From assembly GCA_041663285.1 (NCBI GenBank), contig JBAZSP010000018.1, positions 1-24,399 on the forward strand: a DNA stretch of 24,399 bases, written 5' to 3'. Under the pieces are notes generated by a model. The model ran no database searches. It worked only from the letters and a program-made list of their open reading frames with translations, and was not told the DNA's origin. This DNA is from UBA1435 sp041663285. Its GTDB lineage: Bacteria; Patescibacteriota; Microgenomatia; UBA12405. Below, in pieces: positions 1 through 8,079 of this stretch; positions within the stretch are counted from its first letter, which is position 1; each line of letters begins with the position of its first letter. A program made the translations under genes and the position numbers.

Positions 1-2140
<2,140 letters not shown>

Positions 2141-2253
2141 TAGCAACTCAATTTAGTCGCCAATTTACCCGCCTAAGTTACCCTGGGCGGGCTTGCTCCG
2201 GTTTTTCACCGGGCTTACCTTAATACCGGCCTATTGTTCCAGTATTAAAGTTA

Positions 2254-2290
2254 TCTAAAAACAGGGACAAATCTGTTTTTAGATTTTCTT
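2254..2290. other. AT-rich hairpin upstream of 23S
   Basis: An 11-base perfect inverted repeat, TCTAAAAACAG (2254-2264) and CTGTTTTTAGA (2273-2283), encloses an 8-base loop. On the plus strand it is followed by TTTTCTT, so it resembles an intrinsic terminator facing away from the rRNA gene. It lies in the spacer between tRNA-Ala and 23S, so it could equally be a processing or antitermination structure in the precursor. A second hairpin, GGAAACAA..TTGTTTCC, lies near 2327-2348. The rest of the spacer shows no gene. Confidence 0.4.
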
Positions 2291-2422
2291 GATTCGCCAA
2301 ATTGTTAATGTACTGTGATCAGAATTAGGAAACAAAAAAATTGTTTCCTAACCACTAACCACTATCTACTAAATACTGATTATCTCCCTGGCCTGCTCAC
2401 TGTCGCGGATGCCCTAGCTTAG

Positions 2423-2496
2423 TGGACCTGGGGAGATTCGAACTCCCGACCTCTTCATTGCAAATGAAGCGCTATAACCAACTAAGCCACAGGCCC
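2423..2496 (-). tRNA. tRNA-Ala (anticodon TGC)
   Basis: The minus strand folds as a full cloverleaf of 74 bases. The acceptor stem is GGGCCTG/CAGGTCC (one G-U pair), the D arm holds GGCTTAGTTGGTTA, and the anticodon loop is TTTGCAA with TGC at 2462-2460. The T arm has GGGAGTTCGAATCTCCC and the discriminator is A. CCA is not encoded (the bases after the discriminator are CT), so it must be added by CCA transferase. It lies about 280 bases upstream of the 23S, as in a typical internal transcribed spacer, but is separated from tRNA-Ile by a protein gene. Confidence 0.96.
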
Positions 2497-2545
2497 AGAG
2501 ATCATCTAAGCCAAATTTTCCTTCAATGTGCCACCGGCTTTCAAA

Positions 2546-2574
2546 ACCAAAAAAAGCCGCTACTCGCGGCTTCA
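2546..2574 (-). terminator. Intrinsic terminator after the GH18 gene
   Basis: On the minus strand the stem AGCCGC, loop GAGTA and stem GCGGCT are followed directly by a run of seven T. It lies about 145 bases past the GH18 stop and about 50 bases before the 5' end of tRNA-Ala. It should therefore separate the GH18 transcript from a tRNA-Ala/23S transcript. Confidence 0.85.
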
Positions 2575-2718
2575 GGCTACCTATCAACCCTATGTTTTCC
2601 TCTTTGTTTTTATTATGTTTTCAGCCTTTAGCATCGCCAGTGTTCATATTTTACTTTATCTATCTTTCTACGTCAATTACTAGTTTAAAAGCTCTTCTTT
2701 TTATTCATAAAAACACTT

Positions 2719-3885
2719 TCAGTCCCACATTCTCCACGCCTTGCCGTCTTTCCCCTCATACCCCAATGCCCAAAACCCTACTCCTCCCATGCCCGACTCC
2801 CTAGCCAAATTAATCTTTATTCCCAAGCTTTTCTCATCATCATAATATATCTGATAAATCTCCCCTTCTTTTTTATAACTTATCCACGGTGTTTGGCTTA
2901 GATCATCCCAATTAAGTCTCATTTCCCCATCTTTCAATTCCGTCACCTGCCCGTCTTGTTTTGCCGCTGATTCTTGAATCATGTTTCCTGAATCCTGAAT
3001 CAAGGTTTTTACTCTTCCCAAGCTCGCCACCTGATACCACCCCCGTTTTATCTTCGCTCCAAACTCATCTTCTTCCACTTTCCACTCATATCCATACAAA
3101 GGATATGCCAAGGTAATTTTTTTCTTATCCAAGCCCAAACTGTCAATCCGTTCTATCAGTTTTCTAATGCTCGGATCCCCTTCCTCATCCTCCACCGGTG
3201 CCACTGCCCCGGCCACATCCATTCCCGGTCGGTGAAAATCGTATGCCATTATTACCAGATCATCTATCGCCGAAAGTAATTTTTCCAGCTGTTCCTTATC
3301 ACTTTTCATTACCGTGTTAACAAACACATCTACTTCTACCTCACCCAGTTGCCCCAGTTCCTTAACCCAACTTAAAAACTTCTCATTCATAATTTTGGTC
3401 GGGCTGCTTTGGTATTCAAAATCAATATTAACTCCGTCAAATCCTCCGGTTATTACTACCGCCTTAATTTGTTCGGTTAAATTACTTAATGCCGTGTCAC
3501 TCGAAAATATCTTATCCAAAATCTCATCGTCAAATTGCTTAAATCCGATCATATTCTTTCCTCCGCATCTTTTTATATTCTCTTTTAACCGAAGGTATTC
3601 TTCTTTGTTAATTTTCTTGCTGCTACTGTCCCATACCAAATTTCCCTCTTCATTACTCTCAACCCCCAAAAACACCAAGTGGCTTACCTCCTGGCAATAT
3701 TCTTGGGTTTTCCCCAGTAGCCACGGAGGAATAAATCCGATCATCCTCATCTCCCTTTTTACCACCATCTTTTGTTTGGGCTCCAAAAAATCCGACTTTT
3801 GGTTGTTTTTAATCAAAAGCCAAAAACACACAATTCCCCCCAATACTAGCAACCCAAGCACTAGTCCAATCCACTTGGTTTTCAC
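2719..3885 (-). CDS. Membrane-anchored GH18-family glycoside hydrolase
   Basis: This 388-residue protein has an N-terminal membrane anchor (about residues 5-25) and an extracellular TIM-barrel domain of the GH18 chitinase/YaaH type. The diagnostic motif DGVNIDFE is at 150-157, with the presumed catalytic acid E157. The first conserved inner Asp of the usual DxxDxDxE is Asn here (N153). MAYDFH (213-218) and GGVGFWALGYE (367-377) fit the barrel strands 6 and 8 of this family. Residues 296-306 (IQDSGNMIQES) are encoded by a short repeat also seen at 6660-6694. The start is GTG, overlapping the stop of the upstream 40-codon ORF as GTGA. The gene sits between tRNA-Ile and tRNA-Ala and has its own terminator. 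The likely role is cell-surface or peptidoglycan/chitin-type glycan hydrolysis; the substrate is unknown. Confidence 0.85.
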   Translation of the reverse strand: MKTKWIGLVLGLLVLGGIVCFWLLIKNNQKSDFLEPKQKMVVKREMRMIGFIPPWLLGKTQEYCQEVSHLVFLGVESNEEGNLVWDSSSKKINKEEYLRLKENIKRCGGKNMIGFKQFDDEILDKIFSSDTALSNLTEQIKAVVITGGFDGVNIDFEYQSSPTKIMNEKFLSWVKELGQLGEVEVDVFVNTVMKSDKEQLEKLLSAIDDLVIMAYDFHRPGMDVAGAVAPVEDEEGDPSIRKLIERIDSLGLDKKKITLAYPLYGYEWKVEEDEFGAKIKRGWYQVASLGRVKTLIQDSGNMIQESAAKQDGQVTELKDGEMRLNWDDLSQTPWISYKKEGEIYQIYYDDEKSLGIKINLARESGMGGVGFWALGYEGKDGKAWRMWD

Positions 3886-4004
3886 CGGCTAAACTTTTCC
3901 AGGCTAAACTTCATCGTCCTGGCCAAATTCTCTACGCTACCAAATATCACCAGCCAAACAGCCATCACCAACCCCGCAACTTTAAGCCAATCTATTTTCC
4001 TCAT
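3882..4004 (-). CDS. Small single-pass membrane protein (40 aa)
   Basis: A short ORF starts at ATG (4004) and its TGA stop overlaps the GTG start of the GH18 gene as GTGA, which suggests translational coupling. The product has a short basic N-terminus, a hydrophobic stretch at about residues 9-22 (VAGLVMAVWLVIFG) and an amphipathic, basic tail. The layout recalls the first part of DivIC/FtsL-like or other tiny membrane subunits, but the match is too short to name. No Shine-Dalgarno motif is visible; an AT-rich TAAAAT lies just upstream of the start. The overlap and the membrane character of both products favour a real gene. Confidence 0.5.
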   Translation of the reverse strand: MRKIDWLKVAGLVMAVWLVIFGSVENLARTMKFSLEKFSR

Positions 4005-4068
4005 TATCTAATTTTACCATCGTTTTACTCCCTACCTCCGTTTCCTGCACCAATGCTTTTAACCCTTG

Positions 4069-4142
4069 TGGGCAATGGAGGACTCGAACCTCCGACCCCC
4101 GTCTTATCAGGACGGTGCTCTAACCAACTGAGCTAATTGCCC
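4069..4142 (-). tRNA. tRNA-Ile (anticodon GAT)
   Basis: The minus strand gives a complete 74-base cloverleaf. The acceptor stem is GGGCAAT/ATTGCCC with discriminator A, and the D arm has TAGCTCAGTTGGTTAGAGC. The anticodon arm CGTCCTGATAAGACG carries GAT at 4108-4106, and the T arm is GGAGGTTCGAGTCCTCC. CCA is not encoded. tRNA-Ile(GAT) and tRNA-Ala(TGC) are the pair normally found in the 16S-23S spacer. Here they are about 1.6 kb apart and no 16S lies upstream. Confidence 0.97.
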
Positions 4143-4196
4143 CTAATATTTACATGGTCTAGTTTTTAATCTACTCAAACCTATCAACTTAGAGCT

Positions 4197-4226
4197 TCAG
4201 CCATAGGCTGATCCGCCTCTGGCGGA
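4197..4226. repeat. Two-hairpin repeat, copy 1
   Basis: Two adjacent 6-bp hairpins are seen: TCAGCC-ATA-GGCTGA (4197-4211) and TCCGCC-TCT-GGCGGA (4212-4226). A second copy at 6563-6592 keeps both stems, with a compensatory change in the second one. This copy lies just downstream of the ATP-grasp gene ending at 4258, in the spacer before tRNA-Ile. It may act as an mRNA 3' structure or be a REP-like mobile repeat. No T-run follows on the minus strand. Confidence 0.75.
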
Positions 4227-4257
4227 AATTGCCCTAAATTAATCCTAGTATACCAAG

Positions 4258-5238
4258 CTATCGTCCTTTTATCAGCATCTCGACCACCATCTTTGCTACA
4301 TTAATCCCTGTTGCCATTTCAAATCCTTTAAACTGACATTGTCTGTTCACCTCCAAAACATAACTATCGTAATCCTCTTCTCTAAAACAGTCACTGTCCC
4401 CCAATTTTGATCTTTGATCTTTGATTTTTGAATTTTTCATGATGTCTACCCCACAATAGTCCAATCCGCATACCCGGGCTACCTTTTCCGCTAAAGCCCG
4501 GTCACTCTCCGATAATTCCCATTTCTCCACTTCCCCGCCTAAGCTAAAATTACTTCTAAACTCTTTCCCTTTTGCCGTTCTCTTCATCGCCCCTATGGCT
4601 TTCCCGTCCAAAACTATCACTCTTAAATCCCATTTTGTCGACAGGCATTTTTGCCACAAAAATAATCCCACATTGATCTCTTTAATTTTTTCTACAAATT
4701 TTTCCAGCTCTTTTCTATTATCAAATTTCTTAACTGTCTTGCCCTGGTAGCCCTTCTCGTGTTTGGCAATTATCGGCCATCCCCACTCCCTCTCCATTTC
4801 TCCAATAGCATTTATTACTTGATCCTTAGTATAAAACAACCTGCTTGGTACTACCGGTATATCGTTTTCCACAAACACCCCATGTTGAGGAATTTTTCCC
4901 ATTCTCACCCACCTCAAGTATCCATCATGGTTGCAACAAAACACCTTATCCCGCAATATCCTTATCACCAAATTTCTGCCTTCGGTATATTTACCGCTTT
5001 TTGTCCCTGCCACTCTAAACCATAGCCCGTAAGTGTTTTTCTCATTTACCTCTTCACCTTTGACCAACACCCTCGGGGATCCATTACTTAAATCGTCCTG
5101 ATTATTAATCAGAAACGAAATATCCCTATACAGCGCCCGGTTTATCCCCACCCCCAACTTCTTTGCCTCTTCCTCTACCCGGTCAACTTCAAACTGGCTC
5201 TGCAACATCGACATTGTAAAAGTGATTATTTTTTTCAT
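4258..5238 (-). CDS. RimK-like ATP-grasp ligase
   Basis: This 326-residue protein belongs to the RimK-type ATP-grasp carboxylate-amine ligase superfamily, which uses ATP to form acyl-phosphates that are captured by an amine. The N-terminal third is the pre-ATP-grasp region. The nucleotide-binding strand is PIIAKHEKGYQGKTV (155-169), followed by DLRVIVLDGKAIGAMKR (204-220), NFSLGG (230-235), GVDIM (263-267) and the metal-binding VLEVNRQCQFKGFEMATGI (294-312). Residues about 268-280 (KNSKIKDQRSKLG) are encoded by TTTGATC-type tandem repeats and interrupt the loop between the last two motifs. It is the last gene of the four-gene ligase cluster, about 125 bases downstream of its closest paralogue. 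The ATG start is the first Met and no Shine-Dalgarno motif is visible. The substrate is not predictable; glutamate or another amino acid is the family norm. Confidence 0.82.
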   Translation of the reverse strand: MKKIITFTMSMLQSQFEVDRVEEEAKKLGVGINRALYRDISFLINNQDDLSNGSPRVLVKGEEVNEKNTYGLWFRVAGTKSGKYTEGRNLVIRILRDKVFCCNHDGYLRWVRMGKIPQHGVFVENDIPVVPSRLFYTKDQVINAIGEMEREWGWPIIAKHEKGYQGKTVKKFDNRKELEKFVEKIKEINVGLFLWQKCLSTKWDLRVIVLDGKAIGAMKRTAKGKEFRSNFSLGGEVEKWELSESDRALAEKVARVCGLDYCGVDIMKNSKIKDQRSKLGDSDCFREEDYDSYVLEVNRQCQFKGFEMATGINVAKMVVEMLIKGR

Positions 5239-5254
5239 AGTTTTAATTAGTTAA

Positions 5255-5354
5255 AAAACATAGCGACAAATTTTTCAGCGCAAAGCGAACGCAACCCGGC
5301 TAAGCCGGATTGCCCGAAGGTAGCGCGCACTGCAAAAATTTCGTTGCTGTGTTT
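5255..5354. repeat. Long inverted-repeat hairpin element (E1)
   Basis: AT-rich arms of about 26 bases at 5255-5281 and 5324-5354 pair with few mismatches. They enclose an inner GC hairpin, GCAACCCGGC-TAA-GCCGGATTGC (5291-5313). The element fills the spacer between two ATP-grasp genes. Its inner hairpin (CAACCCG..CGGATTG) is shared with the element at 5963-6040, which is inserted inside the next gene. It is probably a MITE- or REP-like mobile hairpin. A structured regulatory RNA is the alternative. Confidence 0.7.
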
Positions 5355-5362
5355 TCTTGAAA

Positions 5363-6523
5363 TTATAACGAAATTAAAAATTTAACTATTTCTTTTGGCA
5401 CATCTATTCCTGTCGCCTCCATAAACCCCTTAAACTGCGGCCCCTTGTTCACCTCCAATACCAGATAATTCTTCATTTTTGATTTTTGATTTTTGATTTT
5501 TGGCATAATATCAACTCCTGCCACCGCAATCCCGCACACCTTCGCTGCTTCAATCGCCATCTTTTTTACCTCCTCCGGTAAATCACCCACCTCCACCCTT
5601 CCCCCTACCGAAAAATTATTTCTGAATTCTCCTTCAGCCTGCCTACTCCTCTTCATCACTCCCAACACTTTCTCACCTAGCACCAGCACCCGATAGTCAC
5701 CTTCGTTTTCAATAAACTCCTGCAACATATATCTTTTCCCCTCTTCCGTTTCCGACTTTCTCAATTGTCTAACCAATTTTTCCAGTTCCTCTAAATTATC
5801 CGCCTTAAACACTCTCGTCCCCCTATCTCCCCCGCTGCCTTTTAAAATTATAGGGTAGTTTAAAAATTCGCCATCACCCATTTTTTCGCGCGCATTCATC
5901 CGAATGGCTTTATCATGAGGGCGCGAGCACGGAAAAATGCTGTGGCAAGAATTGCTAATAATTTTCGTAGTAATTGTTTTTTTGGCGACTTTCAACCCGG
6001 CAACGGATTGACCGGAGCCAAAAAAATGATTACTAGAAAGTTTTGCCTGTGCTCTCATCCATTCATACAAATACCAAAGACTCCCATAAACCGTTTTCGG
6101 CACTGGTATCCCGGCCTCATTTAATTTCTTCATCTGCCATGCCTTACAAGCGTAGCTCGGCTTCCCCCATCTTACTATCGGATCAACAATCTTTGGTTGC
6201 AGACTTTGATCCTTGATCCTTACTATTTGATCTATCACTAGATCAACTTCCTCCCAATGCTTTCCTGTCGTCCTAAAAAACACCACTCCGTAATCCTTCA
6301 ATTCAAACCATCTTTTATTATCATTTGAACCTGTTTTATACTTGCCAAAATTCCTTATTCTCACTTCTTTGCTTTCCGTATCAAAACATACCCGGTTGTA
6401 AGAAATTAAATCAAGTCTCACTTCCATTTTCCTGGCCGCCTCTCTGATCATCTTCAAATGGCTGCTTATCTTCCCCCCATAAAACACCGCTATTTTGTAA
6501 TTATTCTTCCTAGATATATCCAT
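5363..6523 (-). CDS. RimK-like ATP-grasp ligase with in-frame repeat insertion
   Basis: This is a 386-residue paralogue of the neighbouring ligase. RimK-type motifs are YPIILKGSGGDRGTRV (223-238), LQEFIENEGDYRVLVLG (267-283), NNFSVGG (302-308), GVDIMP (336-341) and VLEVNKGPQFKGFMEATGI (355-373). Residues about 158-218 separate the pre-ATP-grasp region (ending YLYEWMR) from the first ATP-grasp strand. They have no counterpart in the paralogue and are encoded by hairpin elements at 5881-6040. Residues 342-352 (KIKNQKSKMKN) come from a TTTGATT-type tandem repeat. Both insertions keep the reading frame and spare the catalytic motifs, so the enzyme is probably active. The start is ATG and no Shine-Dalgarno motif is visible. 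The substrate is unknown; the cluster points to amino-acid or peptide ligation. Confidence 0.82.
   Translation of the reverse strand: MDISRKNNYKIAVFYGGKISSHLKMIREAARKMEVRLDLISYNRVCFDTESKEVRIRNFGKYKTGSNDNKRWFELKDYGVVFFRTTGKHWEEVDLVIDQIVRIKDQSLQPKIVDPIVRWGKPSYACKAWQMKKLNEAGIPVPKTVYGSLWYLYEWMRAQAKLSSNHFFGSGQSVAGLKVAKKTITTKIISNSCHSIFPCSRPHDKAIRMNAREKMGDGEFLNYPIILKGSGGDRGTRVFKADNLEELEKLVRQLRKSETEEGKRYMLQEFIENEGDYRVLVLGEKVLGVMKRSRQAEGEFRNNFSVGGRVEVGDLPEEVKKMAIEAAKVCGIAVAGVDIMPKIKNQKSKMKNYLVLEVNKGPQFKGFMEATGIDVPKEIVKFLISL
5881..5937. repeat. GC-rich hairpin within ATP-grasp gene (E3)
   Basis: The arms TTTTTTCGCGC (5881-5891) and GCGCG..GGAAAAA (5921-5936) pair imperfectly around an inner hairpin CATTC-ATCC-GAATG (5893-5906). 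It lies in the extra coding segment of the ATP-grasp gene, beside the E2 hairpin. The two may together form one inserted element. Confidence 0.5.
5963..6040. repeat. Inverted-repeat hairpin element inserted in a coding sequence (E2)
   Basis: The arms at 5963-5986 (TTTCGTAGTAAT.. ending TTTTTTTGGC) and 6017-6040 (GCCAAAAAAA..TACTAGAAAG) pair over about 22 positions. The inner hairpin is TCAACCCG-GCAA-CGGATTGA (5992-6011), with a GNRA loop on the plus strand. It shares the inner hairpin core with E1 at 5291-5313 but not the arm sequence. It is translated in frame as part of the ATP-grasp protein. Confidence 0.7.
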
Positions 6524-6562
6524 AGATAGTCTAACTTTATTTTGAATTTTAAATTAAGTTTT

Positions 6563-6592
6563 TCAGCCAAAGGCTGATGCGCCTCTGGCGCA
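6563..6592. repeat. Two-hairpin repeat, copy 2
   Basis: The hairpins are TCAGCC-AAA-GGCTGA (6563-6577) and TGCGCC-TCT-GGCGCA (6578-6592). Compared with copy 1 (4197-4226), C to G and G to C changes on opposite sides of the second stem preserve pairing. It sits in the 134-base spacer between the ligase-retropepsin gene and the next ATP-grasp gene. The rest of that spacer (6600-6657) is AT-rich TTTAGGATTTAG repeats. Confidence 0.75.
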
Positions 6593-6657
6593 GATTTTTT
6601 AATATTTGATATTTGAATTTATTTAGGATTTAGAATTTAGGATTTAGTAGTTTGATA

Positions 6658-8079
6658 TTATTCATGTTTCATAAATCCTGAATCATGTTTCAAATCATCC
6701 TTCTTTGCTGAAACCAGAAACCCTTCTAGGTCCTTCCTGCCCAACAAAAACTTAGTCCTCAATTTGTGCCTATCCGCCACATTCACCGCCGTTGCCACTT
6801 TCTTCCCTTTCAGCCAAAAAGTCACTCCAATCACCGGCCGGTCGTTATGCTTTCCCAGCGATGACCTATAATGCCTATAATACAGCACTCTCTCTTCCGC
6901 CAACAGTCCCAATTTTTCTGCTAATGATCTGTCAATTGAACTTCTAAAAGCTCCGGTGTCCACCTTTGCCCTTACCTCCACCACCCGGTGTTTTCCCATT
7001 TTAATCGGTACACTTTTCTGCAAATCCGGCTTAAAACCTTTGGGGATCCTTAATCGGATGATCTCAATCGGCAAAACAGTCTTTGCCTCCTCCTTGTTCT
7101 CCACCTTTTCAAAAAATACCTCTCCAAACAAGTATTTTGCCAAAGTTATGGCATGGTTAATACTTCTAACCTCCACATCTTCAATTTTTTCAATCCTTGC
7201 TTTCAGCCCGGCTTTATTGCAAATCTGAATCGACAGCCCCGGCCTTGCGTTCACTTCAAGCACTTCCGGCCCCTTTTCTTTGTCCAACACCACATCCACC
7301 CCCAAAAACCCCAATCCCGGTATTGCCTTCTGGCACTTAATTGATGTCTCCAAAATTTCCCTCCACATTGGGATCTTTATCCCGTTCACCTTCCTCATTT
7401 TTTTCTTCCCAAAATCAAAAATCTTTTCAATCAAACTATCCTTCCCCTCCATCCCAAAAGTGGTAATCCCGGTGGCCAAATCTATCCCCAGCCCCAACGC
7501 CCCCTGTTGTAAATTTGCCTTTCCACCGCTTTTTTCGGTCGGAATTCTAAACATGGCCATCACCGGCACTCCGTTATAGACCACCACTCTAATATCCGGC
7601 GTTCCGGCTCTCGTCAAGGCCAAAAACATCGGATGAATTTTAATTCTCTCCTCCACCAGCACTGCATCTGGCATTCCATGAAGGCTGTATTTTCCCGCCA
7701 AAATCTCTTTACACCGCATCGTTAAATCTTCAAAGCTTACGATCATCCCATCCATCCGGTAAAATCCCATTTTCTTCCCCGGGTTTCTTGACTTAACCAC
7801 CTTTTTCCTTAATACCAGAATTCCTTCGCCTCCATAACCCGAAACCGGTTTCACCACAAAGTTTCCCTCCAAATTATCCCAGTTAAACCGCTCCACCTCG
7901 TATTCGTTTTTAAACCTCGCTATCAGTTTTGGTACTCCCACTCCGGCTTTTCCCAAAATCTTTTTTGTTTTATATTTACTATCCGCTATCATCCTGCCTT
8001 CAGCGGTATTCTTGCGTAAATATACCTTATTCCTTTCGTTCTTAGTCAAAAACTGACGGTACTTGCCTAAATCAAACAT
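6658..8079 (-). CDS. Glutamate-ligase-like ATP-grasp fused to retropepsin-like domain
   Basis: The protein has 473 residues in two parts. Residues 1-325 resemble the alpha-L-glutamate ligase-related family (a RimK relative): NFVVKPVSGYGGEGI (73-87) binds nucleotide, with DIRVVVYNGVPVMAMFRIP (162-180), GVDVVLD (260-266) and EVLEVNARPG (272-281) following. Residues about 335-455 match the RimB/PF05618 retropepsin-like group, formerly called ATP-dependent zinc protease. KVDTGA (372-377) carries the presumed catalytic Asp374, and LLGRKDLEGF (445-454) is the closing motif. In most bacteria these are separate adjacent genes. The C-terminal tail (DDLKHDSGFMKHE) is encoded by a repeat shared with the GH18 gene. 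The start overlaps the stop of the 7TM gene by 8 bases, implying coupling. The likely role is adding and trimming glutamate or other amino acids on an unknown target near the membrane. Confidence 0.85.
   Translation of the reverse strand: MFDLGKYRQFLTKNERNKVYLRKNTAEGRMIADSKYKTKKILGKAGVGVPKLIARFKNEYEVERFNWDNLEGNFVVKPVSGYGGEGILVLRKKVVKSRNPGKKMGFYRMDGMIVSFEDLTMRCKEILAGKYSLHGMPDAVLVEERIKIHPMFLALTRAGTPDIRVVVYNGVPVMAMFRIPTEKSGGKANLQQGALGLGIDLATGITTFGMEGKDSLIEKIFDFGKKKMRKVNGIKIPMWREILETSIKCQKAIPGLGFLGVDVVLDKEKGPEVLEVNARPGLSIQICNKAGLKARIEKIEDVEVRSINHAITLAKYLFGEVFFEKVENKEEAKTVLPIEIIRLRIPKGFKPDLQKSVPIKMGKHRVVEVRAKVDTGAFRSSIDRSLAEKLGLLAEERVLYYRHYRSSLGKHNDRPVIGVTFWLKGKKVATAVNVADRHKLRTKFLLGRKDLEGFLVSAKKDDLKHDSGFMKHE

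Noticed and set aside
2254..2290. Terminator for the rRNA operon
   Set aside because: Its T-run lies on the plus strand, while the rRNA and tRNAs are transcribed from the minus strand.
3314..3892. A 192-codon plus-strand open frame opposite the GH18 gene
   Set aside because: Its sequence is Ser/Pro/Leu/Ile-rich as expected for the antisense of a Glu/Lys/Asp-rich gene; the minus strand carries clear GH18 motifs.
4405..5505. CRISPR array suggested by short repeats
   Set aside because: The TTTGATC-type units are contiguous 7- to 9-mers without unique spacers, lie partly within coding sequence, and no cas gene is present.
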